From assembly GCA_002342685.1 (NCBI GenBank), contig DDQN01000092.1, forward strand, positions 46,128-110,127: a stretch of 64,000 bases of DNA, read 5' to 3'. Source of the stretch: Vibrio sp. UBA2441 (lineage in GTDB: Bacteria; Pseudomonadota; Gammaproteobacteria; Enterobacterales; Vibrionaceae). Within the stretch, counting starts at the first letter, position 1. Each line of letters starts with the position of its first letter. Both the position numbers and the translations under genes were made by a program. Below, one piece after another: positions 37,096 through 47,726 of this stretch. The notes under the pieces were generated by a model, which saw only the letters and a program-made list of their open reading frames with translations, ran no database searches and was not told the origin of the DNA.

Positions 37096-37923
37096 TTAAG
37101 CGCTGTAATTTATTTGCTGCTGAATAAATTTGATTGATGTTTCATTAAATTCATCTGCTTTTTCTACATTGCAGACATGACCACAATCTGAAATCTCATG
37201 TAAAACACTTCTGTGGTGTAACGCAACCATCTCCTTTACGGGCTGGATAAACATATAATCTTTATCCCCCATCAGGTAAAGCGTGGGAATGGGCAGCTCT
37301 TTTTCACGGAAGTATCGCATCATCGGGTTCACCTCTGTTGCTAAAATAAACCAACGTTTAAACTCTTTTTGACACAATTTTTGTGCTTCACGGATAAAAA
37401 GATGGCGAGATTTTTTTTGATTCTTCTGTGGCATGACAATATAAGCAAACAAGCTGTAAAGCCACATATAAGGTACGACGTGCTTGCCGAAGTTACCCAG
37501 CTTAACCAGCACCTGCGAACGAACGTCTAACCGGGTAATTGCACCACCAAGAATCATTGTCGTAACACGGTTCGCCGCCAGCTCAGCTAGGTTTCTAACA
37601 ATGATAGTGCCTAACGACATTCCGACAAAGTGAGCTGATTGGATTTTCAGGTGATCAAGTACTTTTAAGATATCAAGAGTGACCTCTTTAAAAGTATAAC
37701 TATTTATTATTATGTCTTTAAAAAGGTTGTTTGAGCGACCATGGCCTCTTAAATCGATAAGCAACAAATTGAAGTGAGCTTTATACGCCTTGATCTGTTT
37801 ATACCAGATCGCTGAACTTCCGCCAGCGCCGTGTACAAAAACAACCCATTCATTGCTAGAAGGGTGTTCATAAGTTTTATGAAAAAGTAACGCTTGGGAC
37901 ATAGGTTCTGTTTTTGCAATCAT
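37096..37923 (-). CDS. Alpha/beta hydrolase
   Basis: Alpha/beta-hydrolase fold protein of 275 residues, cytoplasmic. Oxyanion-hole motif HGAGG (about 30-34), nucleophile elbow GMSLG (about 101-105, Ser nucleophile), Asp in GDKDYMF and His in CGHVCNVE complete the catalytic triad. Resembles esterase, epoxide-hydrolase or MhpC-type enzymes; substrate unknown. GGTGGAAA precedes the first ATG; residue 8 Met is an alternative start. It stands alone, separated from glgA by a terminator. Confidence 0.82.
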   Translation of the reverse strand: MIAKTEPMSQALLFHKTYEHPSSNEWVVFVHGAGGSSAIWYKQIKAYKAHFNLLLIDLRGHGRSNNLFKDIIINSYTFKEVTLDILKVLDHLKIQSAHFVGMSLGTIIVRNLAELAANRVTTMILGGAITRLDVRSQVLVKLGNFGKHVVPYMWLYSLFAYIVMPQKNQKKSRHLFIREAQKLCQKEFKRWFILATEVNPMMRYFREKELPIPTLYLMGDKDYMFIQPVKEMVALHHRSVLHEISDCGHVCNVEKADEFNETSIKFIQQQINYSA

Positions 37924-37997
37924 TAATAATTTCCACCAGATATGGAGCTTACCATAAGCAACATAAATAGTGTCACCTTCCCTTGAGATAGATACAA

Positions 37998-38031
37998 AAA
38001 TCCCTCATCAAGAAAAATCGATGAGGGATTT
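37998..38031 (-). terminator. Terminator of glgCA
   Basis: 12-bp perfect stem AAATCCCTCATC / GATGAGGGATTT, followed on the minus strand by TTTTTGT. It is 20 bases past the glgA stop. Confidence 0.9.
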
Positions 38032-38050
38032 AATCGTTGTAGCTGGCAGT

Positions 38051-39502
38051 TTATACCAACGCGCTACGATACATATCTACGTAAGATACAGCAGAACGCT
38101 CCCAGCTAAAGTCTTTTTTCATTGCCCGAAGCTGAACTTCCTTCATTTTATCTGGGCTTTGTAGGTAAAAAATCAGTGCCCTTTGCATGGTAATTAAAAG
38201 ATCTTTAGCATCCGGATAATGGAAACCAAAGCCAGTTGCAGATTCAGGATGGCTATCATAATCTAATACCGTGTCCTTCAACCCCCCGACTTCCCGAACG
38301 ATCGGTAATGTTCCATAAGCCATGCTGTAAATCTGATTAAGCCCACACGCTTCAAACTCTGAAGGCATCAAAAAGAAATCAGCCCCTGCTTCGACGAGAT
38401 GAGCAAGACGGTTACTATAAGCCTCAATGAAGGAAAATTTGTCACTATTTCGTGACGCAATTCCTCTCAACTCAGCGGCGATATCAGGGTCACCCGTTCC
38501 AACAATTACAATTTGCACATCATTGGTAAGGAATTTCTCCAATATAGGTAAGATATAATCAAAACCTTTCTGATGAGTAAGACGACATACCATGCCATAC
38601 ATCGGCATGTTTCCGTCTAGCAGCCCACTCTCCTTCTGCAACAAATGCTTAGCTGCCATTTTGCCCGCTAACATGCTCTCCTCAGTTGGAGCATACTGAA
38701 CGGGTAAAAACTCATCCTCACTTGGATCCCACTCGCTATAGTCACATCCATTCAGGATACCGCACAAATCACCTTCCCGATTCCGAAAATCATCAACTAA
38801 GCCATGAGAACCAAGAGGAGTAAGCAGCTCTTGTGCATAATTAGGACTTACTGCATTAATTTTATCCGCAAAAGCAAGGCCTGCACGTAACATTCCTATA
38901 TGTGAATGACTGTATCGTAAACGTTCCATTTCGCCAAGTTTGAGTTCAGGTATGATACCCAACTCATCATACGAATATATGCCTTGAAAAATAGCATTAT
39001 GAACCGTTAAAACACTACGTGTAGTATCAAAGCGTTTGTCATAACGATATCGAGTTTTAAGTAAAAATGGTACTAAGCCAGTGTGCCAATCATTGGCATG
39101 AACGATGTCCGGTTGAATACCAAGCTTTGCCAAACAATCCAGAGATGCGGAAGAGAAAAATGCAAATCGCTCACCATTATCAGCGTAGGCGACATTATTC
39201 TCAGCATAGAGTTGTGGACGATCAAAGTACTTAGGGCAATCTACGGCGTATACAGGTACACCATCGAGTTCTAATTTCTTTACCTGATAAGCAATGTGTG
39301 GCCAGAAATCTAACTCAGTAGAAAGTATCGTTTCAGCTTCATGTATGCCCGGAAGCGTACTATATCCGGGGATAATGATTGAAACATCATGACCTAATCC
39401 TTGCAGTGCTTTAGGCAACGCTTTAGCTACGTCAGCTAAACCGCCACTTTTAACTAAACCCTGCGCCTCTGAAACTACAAACCAAATTTTCATTTGTTCC
39501 AT
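38051..39502 (-). CDS. glgA: Glycogen synthase
   Basis: ADP-glucose-dependent glycogen synthase (GT5, GT-B fold) extending alpha-1,4-glucan chains; 483 residues. The N-terminal substrate-binding motif is KSGGLADV (KxGGL family), with HANDWHTGLVPF following. The C-terminal nucleotide-sugar site includes RLTHQKGFDYILP and SEFEACGLNQIYSMAYGTLPIV. The start is uncertain: ATG at 39502 (MEQMKIW) lies just after the glgC stop, and ATG at 39493 has GGAAC three bases upstream. Neither has a strong ribosome site, so translation is probably coupled to glgC. Confidence 0.94.
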   Translation of the reverse strand: MEQMKIWFVVSEAQGLVKSGGLADVAKALPKALQGLGHDVSIIIPGYSTLPGIHEAETILSTELDFWPHIAYQVKKLELDGVPVYAVDCPKYFDRPQLYAENNVAYADNGERFAFFSSASLDCLAKLGIQPDIVHANDWHTGLVPFLLKTRYRYDKRFDTTRSVLTVHNAIFQGIYSYDELGIIPELKLGEMERLRYSHSHIGMLRAGLAFADKINAVSPNYAQELLTPLGSHGLVDDFRNREGDLCGILNGCDYSEWDPSEDEFLPVQYAPTEESMLAGKMAAKHLLQKESGLLDGNMPMYGMVCRLTHQKGFDYILPILEKFLTNDVQIVIVGTGDPDIAAELRGIASRNSDKFSFIEAYSNRLAHLVEAGADFFLMPSEFEACGLNQIYSMAYGTLPIVREVGGLKDTVLDYDSHPESATGFGFHYPDAKDLLITMQRALIFYLQSPDKMKEVQLRAMKKDFSWERSAVSYVDMYRSALV

Positions 39503-39503
39503 T

Positions 39504-40721
39504 CTAGAACCCAACTTTTAATCCTTTTGCTATGACTACTATCCCTTCCGGTGACACGCTAAATTTTTGTGCATCAAGTTCAGGATCTTCACCAATAATG
39601 GTCCCCGGAGCGATCTCTACATGTTTATCTATGATGGTGTTACGAATACTACATCCTGCACCAATTTTGACATCACCCAGCAAAATAGATTCGCTAATAA
39701 CAGTGCCTGCCGCCACATTACTTCGGTGCCCAAGCACAGATTTATAAACGCTCGCCCCCTGAATATAGCTACCTCCGGCAATAAGGCTGTTCGTGACTTT
39801 CGTGTCATGATTGTCCATATCAACAAAGGTTGCTGGCGGCAGAGGTGGAAAATATGTATGTAATGGCCACTTTCGATTATAAAGTGAAAATTGAGGATCG
39901 TTATCAAGAAGATCCATATGTGCTGACCAATACGAGTCTATCGTACCGACATCACGCCAATATGTCGCTTCTTTTTCCCCAGAAATGTTGTTGGTAGAAA
40001 AATCATAAACATAAACCCCGCCTTGCTTGTACATTTTAGGGATAATGTCTTTACCAAAATCATGGCTGGAGTTCTGGTTCGCCGCATCTTCACGCAATTC
40101 GCTACATAGAGGTTCACAGTCAAAAATATAGTTCCCCATAGAAACAAGCGCCCATTCAGGATGGCCAGGAATCGGCTTAGGATTTTCAGGTTTTTCTTCG
40201 AACCCAACCATTCTCCCTTCATTATCAACCTCTATCACACCAAATTGAGAAGCTTCCGAGAGTGGCATTCTCAACGCAGAAACGGTCAATCGCGCCTCAA
40301 CTTTACGATGAAAGTCGAGCATCTGGCGAATATCCATTTTGTAGATATGGTCAGAGCCAAAAATGCAAACCTGCTCAGGCTCTGCAAGTTCAATAAAGCT
40401 AATATTCTGATAAATTGCGTCGGCGGTTCCTTCATACCAACGCTTACCATCACGCATTTGTGCTGGTACCGTATCTATAAATCGATCGGTAATCCCAGAT
40501 AGGTTCCAGCCCTTTTTCATATGTAAATATAAAGACTGAGATTTAAATTGAGTCAGTACATATATTCGCATTAAATCCGCATTAACAAAGTTGTTAAGCG
40601 CAAAATCAATTAGGCGATAAGTTCCGCCAAAAGGAACTGCAGGTTTACTGCGGCTACTCGTTAGCGGCATTAAACGGGATCCTTCCCCACCTGCCAAAAT
40701 CATACTTAATACACCAGCCAT
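39504..40721 (-). CDS. glgC: Glucose-1-phosphate adenylyltransferase
   Basis: Makes ADP-glucose from glucose-1-phosphate and ATP, the committed step of glycogen synthesis. 405 residues from ATG at 40721, which has GGAGA nine bases upstream and gives MAGVLSMILAGGEGSRL; the upstream in-frame ATG at 40736 is unlikely. N-terminal nucleotidyltransferase domain has GGEGSRLMPLTSSRSKPAVPFGG; substrate-site text includes WYEGTADAIYQN, FGSDHIYKMD and EEKPENP. The C-terminal left-handed beta helix (VLGHRSNVAAG, SILLGDVKIG) carries allosteric sites. Operon glgC-glgA. Confidence 0.96.
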   Translation of the reverse strand: MAGVLSMILAGGEGSRLMPLTSSRSKPAVPFGGTYRLIDFALNNFVNADLMRIYVLTQFKSQSLYLHMKKGWNLSGITDRFIDTVPAQMRDGKRWYEGTADAIYQNISFIELAEPEQVCIFGSDHIYKMDIRQMLDFHRKVEARLTVSALRMPLSEASQFGVIEVDNEGRMVGFEEKPENPKPIPGHPEWALVSMGNYIFDCEPLCSELREDAANQNSSHDFGKDIIPKMYKQGGVYVYDFSTNNISGEKEATYWRDVGTIDSYWSAHMDLLDNDPQFSLYNRKWPLHTYFPPLPPATFVDMDNHDTKVTNSLIAGGSYIQGASVYKSVLGHRSNVAAGTVISESILLGDVKIGAGCSIRNTIIDKHVEIAPGTIIGEDPELDAQKFSVSPEGIVVIAKGLKVGF

Positions 40722-41004
40722 CTCATTAGTCTCCATTATTCTAATTATCTAAAAACGCAAACGAGCCATGCAAATGACACATTTGCAAAATATTACAACT
40801 TTCTTGGTAGATTATATATTCAACTGACCTAATATAATTACATCCAATATAAAAACAGGACAAAATGTGTGGTCTAACTCTACATCTGCCCAATTAGTCT
40901 TCCATTTGTGTGATGAGTTACGTCTTTGATTACAATACTCTATACCCAAGTAACTTCAGGTGCTTGGGTATAAACCCAATTGAATACAACCTGAGATTCT
41001 GAGG
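40722..41004. repeat. Intergenic region with long hairpin repeat copy 2
   Basis: 283 bases between glgC and the diguanylate cyclase gene. At 40941-40972 a perfect 10-bp inverted repeat TATACCCAAG / CTTGGGTATA encloses TAACTTCAGGTG. Its left half, TATACCCAAGTAAC, repeats the 35957 copy. On the minus strand it could terminate the cyclase gene. The rest should contain the glgC promoter; no element is clear. Confidence 0.5.
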
Positions 41005-42747
41005 TTATCGGTTCGTCCGACCACTAAATTCTTCACAGGTTAACGTTTCATCCCACATTATGGTTTTATTCCTTCCTGATGATTTGGCTTTATACAGTGC
41101 TCTATCTGCATTGATCAGAGCCGTTTTTATAGAACTGCCCGGAGCGACTATAGTGCCCCCAATAGAAATGCTTAATAGATGAGAAACCGTTTTATCAACT
41201 GAGGATACTTCAAGTTTTCGTACTCTTATTCGAAGTCTTTCGGCTAAGAGCTCAAGTGTCTTTTCATCACTGGTTCGAATAAGCACTAAAAATTCGTCAC
41301 CACCCCATCGACAAGCGCTATCGTAATCACGAGTGATGTCCGATATGGCGTTAGCGATAAGCTTTAGCGCTTCATCGCCTCTTTCATGACCAAGGGAATC
41401 GTTAATTTTTTTAAAATAGTCGACGTCAAGCCACAGTAGTCCAAACTCATAGTTTTCTCGCTGCGCCCGGTTTAACTCTTCTTTCAGTTGTCGCTCCATA
41501 CCTCTTCGATTGAACAGCTCAGTTAATGGGTCAACACTGGCTAATCTATCTAAAGCTTGAGTTCTTTGAGCCACTTTTTCTTCCAGCTCATGAGTAGAAT
41601 TCTGAATACGTTTGCTCATAGCTTCGAAATGAGTCATTAATAGTCCCATCTCATCGTTAGGTTTTTTTATAAAACCAACATCTTGCCTTGATGGGTTACT
41701 TTCCGAAATGGCCCGAGTTTTCAACTCTAGCTCGTCTATCGGCCGAATAATCCATCGTTGAATTGCCAAAGCTATACATATTGCCAATACAAGTACGCTC
41801 AAACCCATAACAATGTACAAAGGCAGAAATTTAGATAGAGGGAGTATCTGCTGCATGTCTATCAGGGTTAATTCATACCATTCGAGTTCTGATATATAGC
41901 TTACTGTTACTAAATGGCGAGCACCATTATATTGAATAATAATTGGCTTTGGTGACTCACCAGCTTGCTCTGCCAACATCATACTATTTAAATACTCAAT
42001 ATCACTCTCTGACTCAATGAAAAAACCAATCACTTTCTTTTGAAAAAAACTATTTTCTTTTAAATCACTACGCGTTTTTCCTGATTCGCGATACAGTTGA
42101 ATAACCTGTTCAGAGTCGATAAATATAGTATCTACGCCACTTAATTCTGTGTCATATAAGTCTGCCATTATTGTACTAAAGTCAACACCAGTACCTATTG
42201 CACCCAATACTTCGCCTCCTTGATTTATTTGCACATCGATCCAAAGCTTAATGACTCCCAACTGTTCATTTGGATTAATATTTATGTGCATCTTGTCTGG
42301 TTGACTTATGAAATCATAAAACCATTGATTAATTTCTTCTTCCGGCTCAAGGAAAAAACGCAAAGGTTCATCACCAAATTCGTTATCCTTATTATTATAG
42401 TAATAACCTTTGTTCTTAGCTAGTGCGACAAAATAGCTGTTGTTATCAAATTTCCATCGATATTGTTCTAGCGTATTAAATGCCTCCTGATATAACTTAA
42501 AGTCATCAGGGTTCTCTGCCCAGCGCAGTATGCTGGTTTCTGAAGAGAGCGCTTTCGCTTTGTTTAACTCTTGAATCAATGGAGCAAGTGTTTTTACAGT
42601 ATCGTATTTAGATACAATTTGCCCATACCTCACTAAAAGGTCTGCAACCAGATCTTCCGCTACTCCTTTCGCTGTGCTGTAGACAACAACCTCACAACTG
42701 ATCACCAATATAATCAGAAGAGAAATAAATTTGGCTTGTATTTTCAT
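41005..42747 (-). CDS. Membrane diguanylate cyclase (sensor-HAMP-GGDEF)
   Basis: Makes c-di-GMP from two GTP. 580 residues from ATG at 42747; a TTG one codon earlier is not needed. An N-terminal helix (about 5-25) and a second at about 308-330 bracket a periplasmic sensor of the Cache type (GEVLGAIGTGVDFSTIM). A HAMP domain and short coiled coil (ELEEKVAQRTQALDRL) lead to the GGDEF domain, with DPLTELFNRRG, LDVDYFKKIND and the active-site loop RWGGDEF. The inhibitory site RDYD lies five residues before GGDEF, so product inhibition is likely. No EAL domain. The gene is single, and its ligand is unknown. Confidence 0.93.
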   Translation of the reverse strand: MKIQAKFISLLIILVISCEVVVYSTAKGVAEDLVADLLVRYGQIVSKYDTVKTLAPLIQELNKAKALSSETSILRWAENPDDFKLYQEAFNTLEQYRWKFDNNSYFVALAKNKGYYYNNKDNEFGDEPLRFFLEPEEEINQWFYDFISQPDKMHININPNEQLGVIKLWIDVQINQGGEVLGAIGTGVDFSTIMADLYDTELSGVDTIFIDSEQVIQLYRESGKTRSDLKENSFFQKKVIGFFIESESDIEYLNSMMLAEQAGESPKPIIIQYNGARHLVTVSYISELEWYELTLIDMQQILPLSKFLPLYIVMGLSVLVLAICIALAIQRWIIRPIDELELKTRAISESNPSRQDVGFIKKPNDEMGLLMTHFEAMSKRIQNSTHELEEKVAQRTQALDRLASVDPLTELFNRRGMERQLKEELNRAQRENYEFGLLWLDVDYFKKINDSLGHERGDEALKLIANAISDITRDYDSACRWGGDEFLVLIRTSDEKTLELLAERLRIRVRKLEVSSVDKTVSHLLSISIGGTIVAPGSSIKTALINADRALYKAKSSGRNKTIMWDETLTCEEFSGRTNR

Positions 42748-42773
42748 CAAAATCCACTGTTAACACCTTATTA

Positions 42774-42791
42774 TTGAGAATAGTGTCTCAA
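42774..42791. promoter_or_regulatory. Inverted repeat before the cyclase gene
   Basis: TTGAGA-N6-TCTCAA, 26 bases before the start codon of the diguanylate cyclase. Geometry fits a dimeric repressor operator; the protein is unknown. Confidence 0.35.
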
Positions 42792-42885
42792 GTGTAATTT
42801 CTCAAAAAATCAATATTACTGTGTGGTAATTCTGAGAATGTCATCAACATGAAACGGAAATAAATGCCTTTTTTGACATGCACAA

Positions 42886-42913
42886 AAAAGGGCAACGAAT
42901 TCGTTGCCCTTTT
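42886..42913 (-). terminator. Terminator of topA
   Basis: Stem AAAAGGGCAACG / CGTTGCCCTTTT with loop AATT, followed by TTTTTT-G on the minus strand. It lies 36 bases after the topA stop. Confidence 0.92.
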
Positions 42914-42948
42914 AATTTTCAGAATTTTAATTCTTCTTTTGCAGAATA

Positions 42949-45573
42949 TTATTTTTTCTTCTTCCGCTTATCCGTAATTTCCCACTTCCCATCGATATAA
43001 AGTGCAGTCCAGCCTGATGGTTTGCCATCAATTTCTGAACGAACATAATTCTCTTTAGATTTACGACTAAAGCGAACCACTGTTGCACGACCATCAGGAT
43101 CTTCCGTTGGTGCCGTGGTTAAATACTGGAACTTATCTGAGATACGCTGCTTATATTTGACTAACTCGTTGACTAATGGTGCACGAGTTTCTCGAGATTT
43201 AGGGAAATTGCTTGCAGCCATAAACAGACCAGAAGCACCATCTCGTAGTACAAAGTAAGCATCAGAATTCGCGCAAGGAAGTTCTGGGAAATGAACTGGA
43301 TCTTCTTTTGGCGGCGCAACTTCTCCGTTTCTCAAGATCTTGCGAGTATTCTTACAGTTCTCGCTAGTGCAATCCATGTACTTACCAAAGCGACCATTTT
43401 TTAGCTCCATATCTGAGCCGCATTTATCACACTCAACGATAGGGCCGTCATAACCTTTTAGTTGAAATTCTCCATGTTCAACAACATAACCATCACAGTT
43501 AGGGTTATTACCACAGACATGCAATTTTCGCTTATCATCAATCAAATAAGCGTCCATCGCTGTTTCACATTTAGGACAACGTTTTTTCGCTCTCAGTGCT
43601 GCAGTTTCAACATCTTCTTCAAGAACGTTGATAACCCCATCTTCATCACCAAGGTTAATCGTGGTTTTACAACGTTCTTTAGGAGGTAATGCGTAGCCGG
43701 AACAACCCAGGAATACACCAGTAGATGCAGTTCGTATACCCATTGGGCGTTCACAAGTAGGACACTTAATATCAGTAAGTACGATATTATTTGGTCGCAT
43801 ACCACCTTCACTTTCATCCAGTTCAGCGTTGCCTAAATGACTTGAGAAATCAGTAAAGAAATTGTCTAGAACATTTCTCCAAACCGCCTTGCCTTCAGCT
43901 ATCTGATCCAGTTTCTGTTCCATACGAGCGGTAAAGTCATAGTTCATCAGATCATCAAAGCTACTATCAAGACGATCAGTGACTATTTCACCCATTTTCT
44001 CTGCATAGAATCGACGCTGTTCTACCCTGACATAACCTCTGTCTTGAATCGTTGAGATGATAGACGCATAAGTCGATGGTCGACCAATCCCTTTTTTCTC
44101 CAGTTCTTTTACTAATGCCGCTTCCGTAAAACGAGCCGGTGGCTTGGTAAAGTGCTGTTTTGGTTCCAGAGTTTGTAATTCTAGAACATCTCCCACCTGA
44201 ACCGCAGGTAGAATCTGATCTTCATTTTTGCCCATTGGACGCTGAACTCTGGTCCAGCCATCAAACTTAAGAATCCGCCCTTTGGCTTTCAGGGTGAATT
44301 CTGCAGCTTTTACGCTCACCGTAGTCGAATCATATTTTGCAGGTGTCATTTGACAAGCAACAAACTGATTCCAGATAAGTGCATACAATTTATGGGCATC
44401 CGCATCCATTCCTTGCAGATCATCCGCTTTTACTTCGACACTGGATGGGCGAATTGCTTCGTGCGCTTCTTGAGCACCTGCTTTGCTGCCATAGGTTACT
44501 GCAGTATCTGGAAGGTATCGGCTACCAAAATTATCAGTAATATAAGTACGAAGCGTATCAACAGCTTCCGAACTTAAATTAGTGGAGTCGGTACGCATAT
44601 ACGTAATATAACCCCCCTCATATAGACGCTGAGCTAACATCATGGTCTTCTTAACACCATAACCCAAGCGCGTGCTTGCGGCCTGCTGAAGCGTCGAGGT
44701 TATATACGGAGCAGATGGTTTGCTTTGCGTTGGTCTGTCTTCACGCTTACAAACTTCAAAGCGGGATTTCTCTAATATCGAAACCGCTGCCTGAGTGTCT
44801 GCTTCGTTATCCGGTTTAAAGCTCATACCATTTTGTTGAGCAACCATTAGACGAAAATCTGTTTTGTCTGACGTCTCAGTATTGGCATGAATATCCCAGA
44901 ACTCTTCTGGAATAAAAGCGTTTATCTCTCTCTCACGTTCAACCAACAGTTTTACCGCAACAGATTGAACACGACCAGCAGATAGGCCACGAGCGACCTT
45001 TTTCCACAATAATGGAGAAACCATGAAGCCAACAACACGGTCCATAAAACGACGTGCTTGTTGAGCGTTCACACCATCCATATTTAACTCACCAGGAGCC
45101 TGGAAAGCCTGCTGAATGGCGTTTTTAGTGATTTCGTTAAAAACTACGCGCTTATATCGCCCTTCATCGCCACCGATGATCTCACGAAGGTGCCATGCGA
45201 TAGCTTCTCCTTCGCGGTCCAAATCGGTTGCGAGATAAACATGGTCTGCATCTTCCGCGAGTTTCTGTAGTTCGGCGACCACTTTTTCTTTACCAGGAAG
45301 CACTTGATAATTGGCATCCCAGTGATGATAGGGATTAATCCCCATCTTTTTAATTAGTGCGTTTTGCTCTTTCTCTTTTTTAATACGAGCCTTCTCTTCT
45401 GGACTCATACCTTTAGTCGAAATCGCCGCCGCTTTCTGGCCACTACTCTGGCCTGCCGTTGGTAGGTCTCTTACATGACCTACGCTGGACTTAACAATAA
45501 AGTCTTTACCAAGGTATTTGTTGATTGTTTTGGCCTTGGCTGGCGACTCCACTATAACAAGTGACTTACCCAT
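42949..45573 (-). CDS. topA: DNA topoisomerase I
   Basis: Type IA topoisomerase that relaxes negative supercoils. 874 residues from ATG at 45573, giving [22 protein letters not shown] as in E. coli. The Toprim domain has the acidic triad in [10 protein letters not shown]. The catalytic Tyr lies in [13 protein letters not shown]. The C-terminal part has three four-Cys zinc ribbons starting CPTC, CPKC and CDKC, followed by the ribbon-like domain that ends with a Lys-rich tail. An in-frame ATG at 45594 adds seven poorly conserved residues. Divergent from yciN as in enterobacteria. Confidence 0.97.
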   Translation of the reverse strand: MGKSLVIVESPAKAKTINKYLGKDFIVKSSVGHVRDLPTAGQSSGQKAAAISTKGMSPEEKARIKKEKEQNALIKKMGINPYHHWDANYQVLPGKEKVVAELQKLAEDADHVYLATDLDREGEAIAWHLREIIGGDEGRYKRVVFNEITKNAIQQAFQAPGELNMDGVNAQQARRFMDRVVGFMVSPLLWKKVARGLSAGRVQSVAVKLLVEREREINAFIPEEFWDIHANTETSDKTDFRLMVAQQNGMSFKPDNEADTQAAVSILEKSRFEVCKREDRPTQSKPSAPYITSTLQQAASTRLGYGVKKTMMLAQRLYEGGYITYMRTDSTNLSSEAVDTLRTYITDNFGSRYLPDTAVTYGSKAGAQEAHEAIRPSSVEVKADDLQGMDADAHKLYALIWNQFVACQMTPAKYDSTTVSVKAAEFTLKAKGRILKFDGWTRVQRPMGKNEDQILPAVQVGDVLELQTLEPKQHFTKPPARFTEAALVKELEKKGIGRPSTYASIISTIQDRGYVRVEQRRFYAEKMGEIVTDRLDSSFDDLMNYDFTARMEQKLDQIAEGKAVWRNVLDNFFTDFSSHLGNAELDESEGGMRPNNIVLTDIKCPTCERPMGIRTASTGVFLGCSGYALPPKERCKTTINLGDEDGVINVLEEDVETAALRAKKRCPKCETAMDAYLIDDKRKLHVCGNNPNCDGYVVEHGEFQLKGYDGPIVECDKCGSDMELKNGRFGKYMDCTSENCKNTRKILRNGEVAPPKEDPVHFPELPCANSDAYFVLRDGASGLFMAASNFPKSRETRAPLVNELVKYKQRISDKFQYLTTAPTEDPDGRATVVRFSRKSKENYVRSEIDGKPSGWTALYIDGKWEITDKRKKKK

Positions 45574-45946
45574 AATTGATTCTGACGTCCTCAACCATTG
45601 CGATGGCTATATTCGATTTGCGGTTTAAAATTATTTATTACCGCCCAATACTTCTTTTTTACTATTGAGCGAGACTGCAAGAAGATCAACAATTTTTTTT
45701 TATTTCAGGCTTATCTGCTCGACAAATAACCAGTCTAGTGCAAAGCATTGATCTCGCTCATCTCTAATTGCGCTCATAGTAGTCAGGCATTTTTCTAACA
45801 GCTAACCAAAGATAAAGATTTATGCTGCGGTTCACACTTTTTCTTCATTAGCCGTAGATCTGCATGAATAATTCATGGCTATTTTACATTTCAATTTTTG
45901 TCGCTCAGGAATAGACTGTGCACAAAGCATAGAACAGGAAACACTC
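45574..45946. promoter_or_regulatory. Divergent topA/yciN control region
   Basis: 373 bases without a gene, AT-rich, with a run of nine T near 45694. A 9-bp inverted repeat TGAGCGAGA (45666-45674) / TCTCGCTCA (45752-45760) spans 77 bases. Promoters for both genes should be here. Supercoiling-sensitive promoters are expected by analogy with E. coli topA. Confidence 0.4.
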
Positions 45947-46192
45947 ATGGGTACGAAAAAAAACATCTCTGAATTTGATTTATTGTTGATCGCGAACCAG
46001 ATAATTCAACAACATGACAGCTATATTGAAGGCATGAGAGCTGATTCCGTAGAACAAAAAGAAGACGTTTTAGTATTTAAAGGCAATTATTTTTTAGATG
46101 ACAACGGGCTTCCGACACCGGCCACAACAGAAGTATTTAACATGTTTAAATACTTAGCTCATCACTTATCCAAAGAATTCACACTCGCATAA
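45947..46192 (+). CDS. yciN: YciN family protein (DUF2498)
   Basis: Small cytoplasmic protein, 81 residues, function unknown. It matches E. coli YciN: LLLIANQIIQQHDSYIEGM, VLVFKGNYFLDDNGLPT and TEVFNMFKYLAHHLS. The start at 45947 has AGGAAA seven bases upstream; an in-frame start at 45875 would add 24 unconserved residues. Adjacent to topA and divergent from it, the conserved placement in gammaproteobacteria. Confidence 0.88.
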   Translation: MGTKKNISEFDLLLIANQIIQQHDSYIEGMRADSVEQKEDVLVFKGNYFLDDNGLPTPATTEVFNMFKYLAHHLSKEFTLA

Positions 46193-46197
46193 GCGAT

Positions 46198-46241
46198 ACC
46201 AATCTGGATAAATAGATGTTTAGAAACTTACCCAGATTGGT
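46198..46241 (+). repeat. Inverted repeat after yciN
   Basis: ACCAATCTGG / CCAGATTGGT, 10-bp arms, 24-base loop, starting near the yciN stop. It may form the 3-prime end of the yciN transcript. Confidence 0.4.
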
Positions 46242-46245
46242 AAAA

Positions 46246-46271
46246 TAACCCCCTGACAAGTCAGGGGGTTA
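46246..46271. terminator. Terminator between yciN and aroA
   Basis: Stem TAACCCCCTGA / TCAGGGGGTTA, loop CAAG. On the minus strand it is followed by TTTTACC, so it best serves aroA. Confidence 0.8.
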
Positions 46272-46274
46272 TCA

Positions 46275-47555
46275 TTACACACTTAACGCTTCCAGCTTTT
46301 TAAAGTAATCCGGGAAGGTTTTAGATGTACAACCAGGGTCGTTAATCGTCACTGGTGTATCGCTAAGGGCAACTAATGAAAAGCACATCGCCATGCGATG
46401 ATCATCATAAGTATCAATTTCAGCGTGTTTCAACGACTTAACCGGCGTGATAATAATGTAATCTTCACCTTCTTCTACTTCCGCACCCACTTTGCGTAAT
46501 TCAGTTGCCATCGCAGAGAGACGATCCGTCTCTTTCACGCGCCAGTTATACACATTTCGAATAGCAGTTGTACCTTCAGCAAAGAGCGCCGTAGTGGCGA
46601 TGGTCATCGCGGCATCAGGAATATGGTTAAAATCCATATCAACGGCCTTCAAGGCTCCACAGCGAGAGATAACATAATCACTTCCCCACTCTATTTCAGC
46701 ACCCATTTTTTCAAGCGCATCAGCAAACTGAATATCGCCTTGTATGCTGTCTTTGCCTATTCCGGTAACCTTTATTTCTCCGCCTTTAATCGCAGCAGCA
46801 GCAAGAAAATAAGAGGCCGAAGATGCATCGCCTTCTACCAGGAAATCACCCGGAGACATATAGCTTTGACCCGTAGGAATAACAAACTCAGCATAATCAT
46901 TGTTAATAACTGTGACGCCAAACTGCTTCATGATGTGTAAAGTAATATCAATATAAGGCTTAGAAACCAATTCGCCTTCAATCTTTATCCTAACTTCACC
47001 TTCGGCAAGCGGGGCTGACATCAAAAATGCGGTTAAAAATTGACTGGAAATAGAACCATCGATCGAGACAGTGCCTGATTTTAATCCGCTGCCGATGATC
47101 TTTAATGGTGGGTAGTTTTCGTTTTCCAGATACTCAATATCAGCACCTGCCTCTCGTAAAGCGTTGACCAGATGGCCAATAGGGCGTTCTTTCATCCTTG
47201 GCTCTCCGGTGAGTACAAACTCCCCTTTACCAAGGCATAAAGCAGCAGCTAAAGGACGCATTGCGGTTCCGGCGTTGCCGAGAAACAGTTCAACAGCAGC
47301 GTCACGATTAAATGCATGTCCCAGTCCTTGAACTTCACAGACGGTTTTATCTTGGGAGAGTGTAAATTCCACGCCAAGTAAGGTTAGAGCATTTAGCATA
47401 TGACGAATGTCATCACTATCAAGCAGATTGGTTAATCGCGTGGTTCCTTTAGCCAGAGCGGCAAGTAATAAAGCACGATTAGACACACTTTTTGAACCCG
47501 GCAGGTTCACTTCGCCGTTAACGCGGCGAATAGGTTGTAGCGTAAGGCTTTCCAT
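46275..47555 (-). CDS. aroA: 3-phosphoshikimate 1-carboxyvinyltransferase (EPSP synthase)
   Basis: Sixth step of the shikimate pathway: shikimate-3-phosphate plus PEP gives EPSP. 426 residues. Conserved motifs: [18 protein letters not shown] (residues 19-36), [17 protein letters not shown] (PEP-site [11 protein letters not shown]), [16 protein letters not shown], and the C-terminal [15 protein letters not shown]. The motif SKSVSNR and NAGTAMR identify a class I (glyphosate-sensitive type) enzyme. Stands alone, with its own terminator. Confidence 0.97.
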   Translation of the reverse strand: MESLTLQPIRRVNGEVNLPGSKSVSNRALLLAALAKGTTRLTNLLDSDDIRHMLNALTLLGVEFTLSQDKTVCEVQGLGHAFNRDAAVELFLGNAGTAMRPLAAALCLGKGEFVLTGEPRMKERPIGHLVNALREAGADIEYLENENYPPLKIIGSGLKSGTVSIDGSISSQFLTAFLMSAPLAEGEVRIKIEGELVSKPYIDITLHIMKQFGVTVINNDYAEFVIPTGQSYMSPGDFLVEGDASSASYFLAAAAIKGGEIKVTGIGKDSIQGDIQFADALEKMGAEIEWGSDYVISRCGALKAVDMDFNHIPDAAMTIATTALFAEGTTAIRNVYNWRVKETDRLSAMATELRKVGAEVEEGEDYIIITPVKSLKHAEIDTYDDHRMAMCFSLVALSDTPVTINDPGCTSKTFPDYFKKLEALSV

Positions 47556-47726
47556 TGAAAACTGACTGTCCTTAACGTTTTCGCTGACAGAGCGAAACTA
47601 AATTCTTCGTGCATTCAGACTATCTAAATTTTTTTGTGATCGCTAGCAAAAAACAAGATTCATTCACTTATTCTTGTTAAACAGATAAAATCCCTAATTA
47701 TCCTTTAAATAACGGTCTCATATAAC

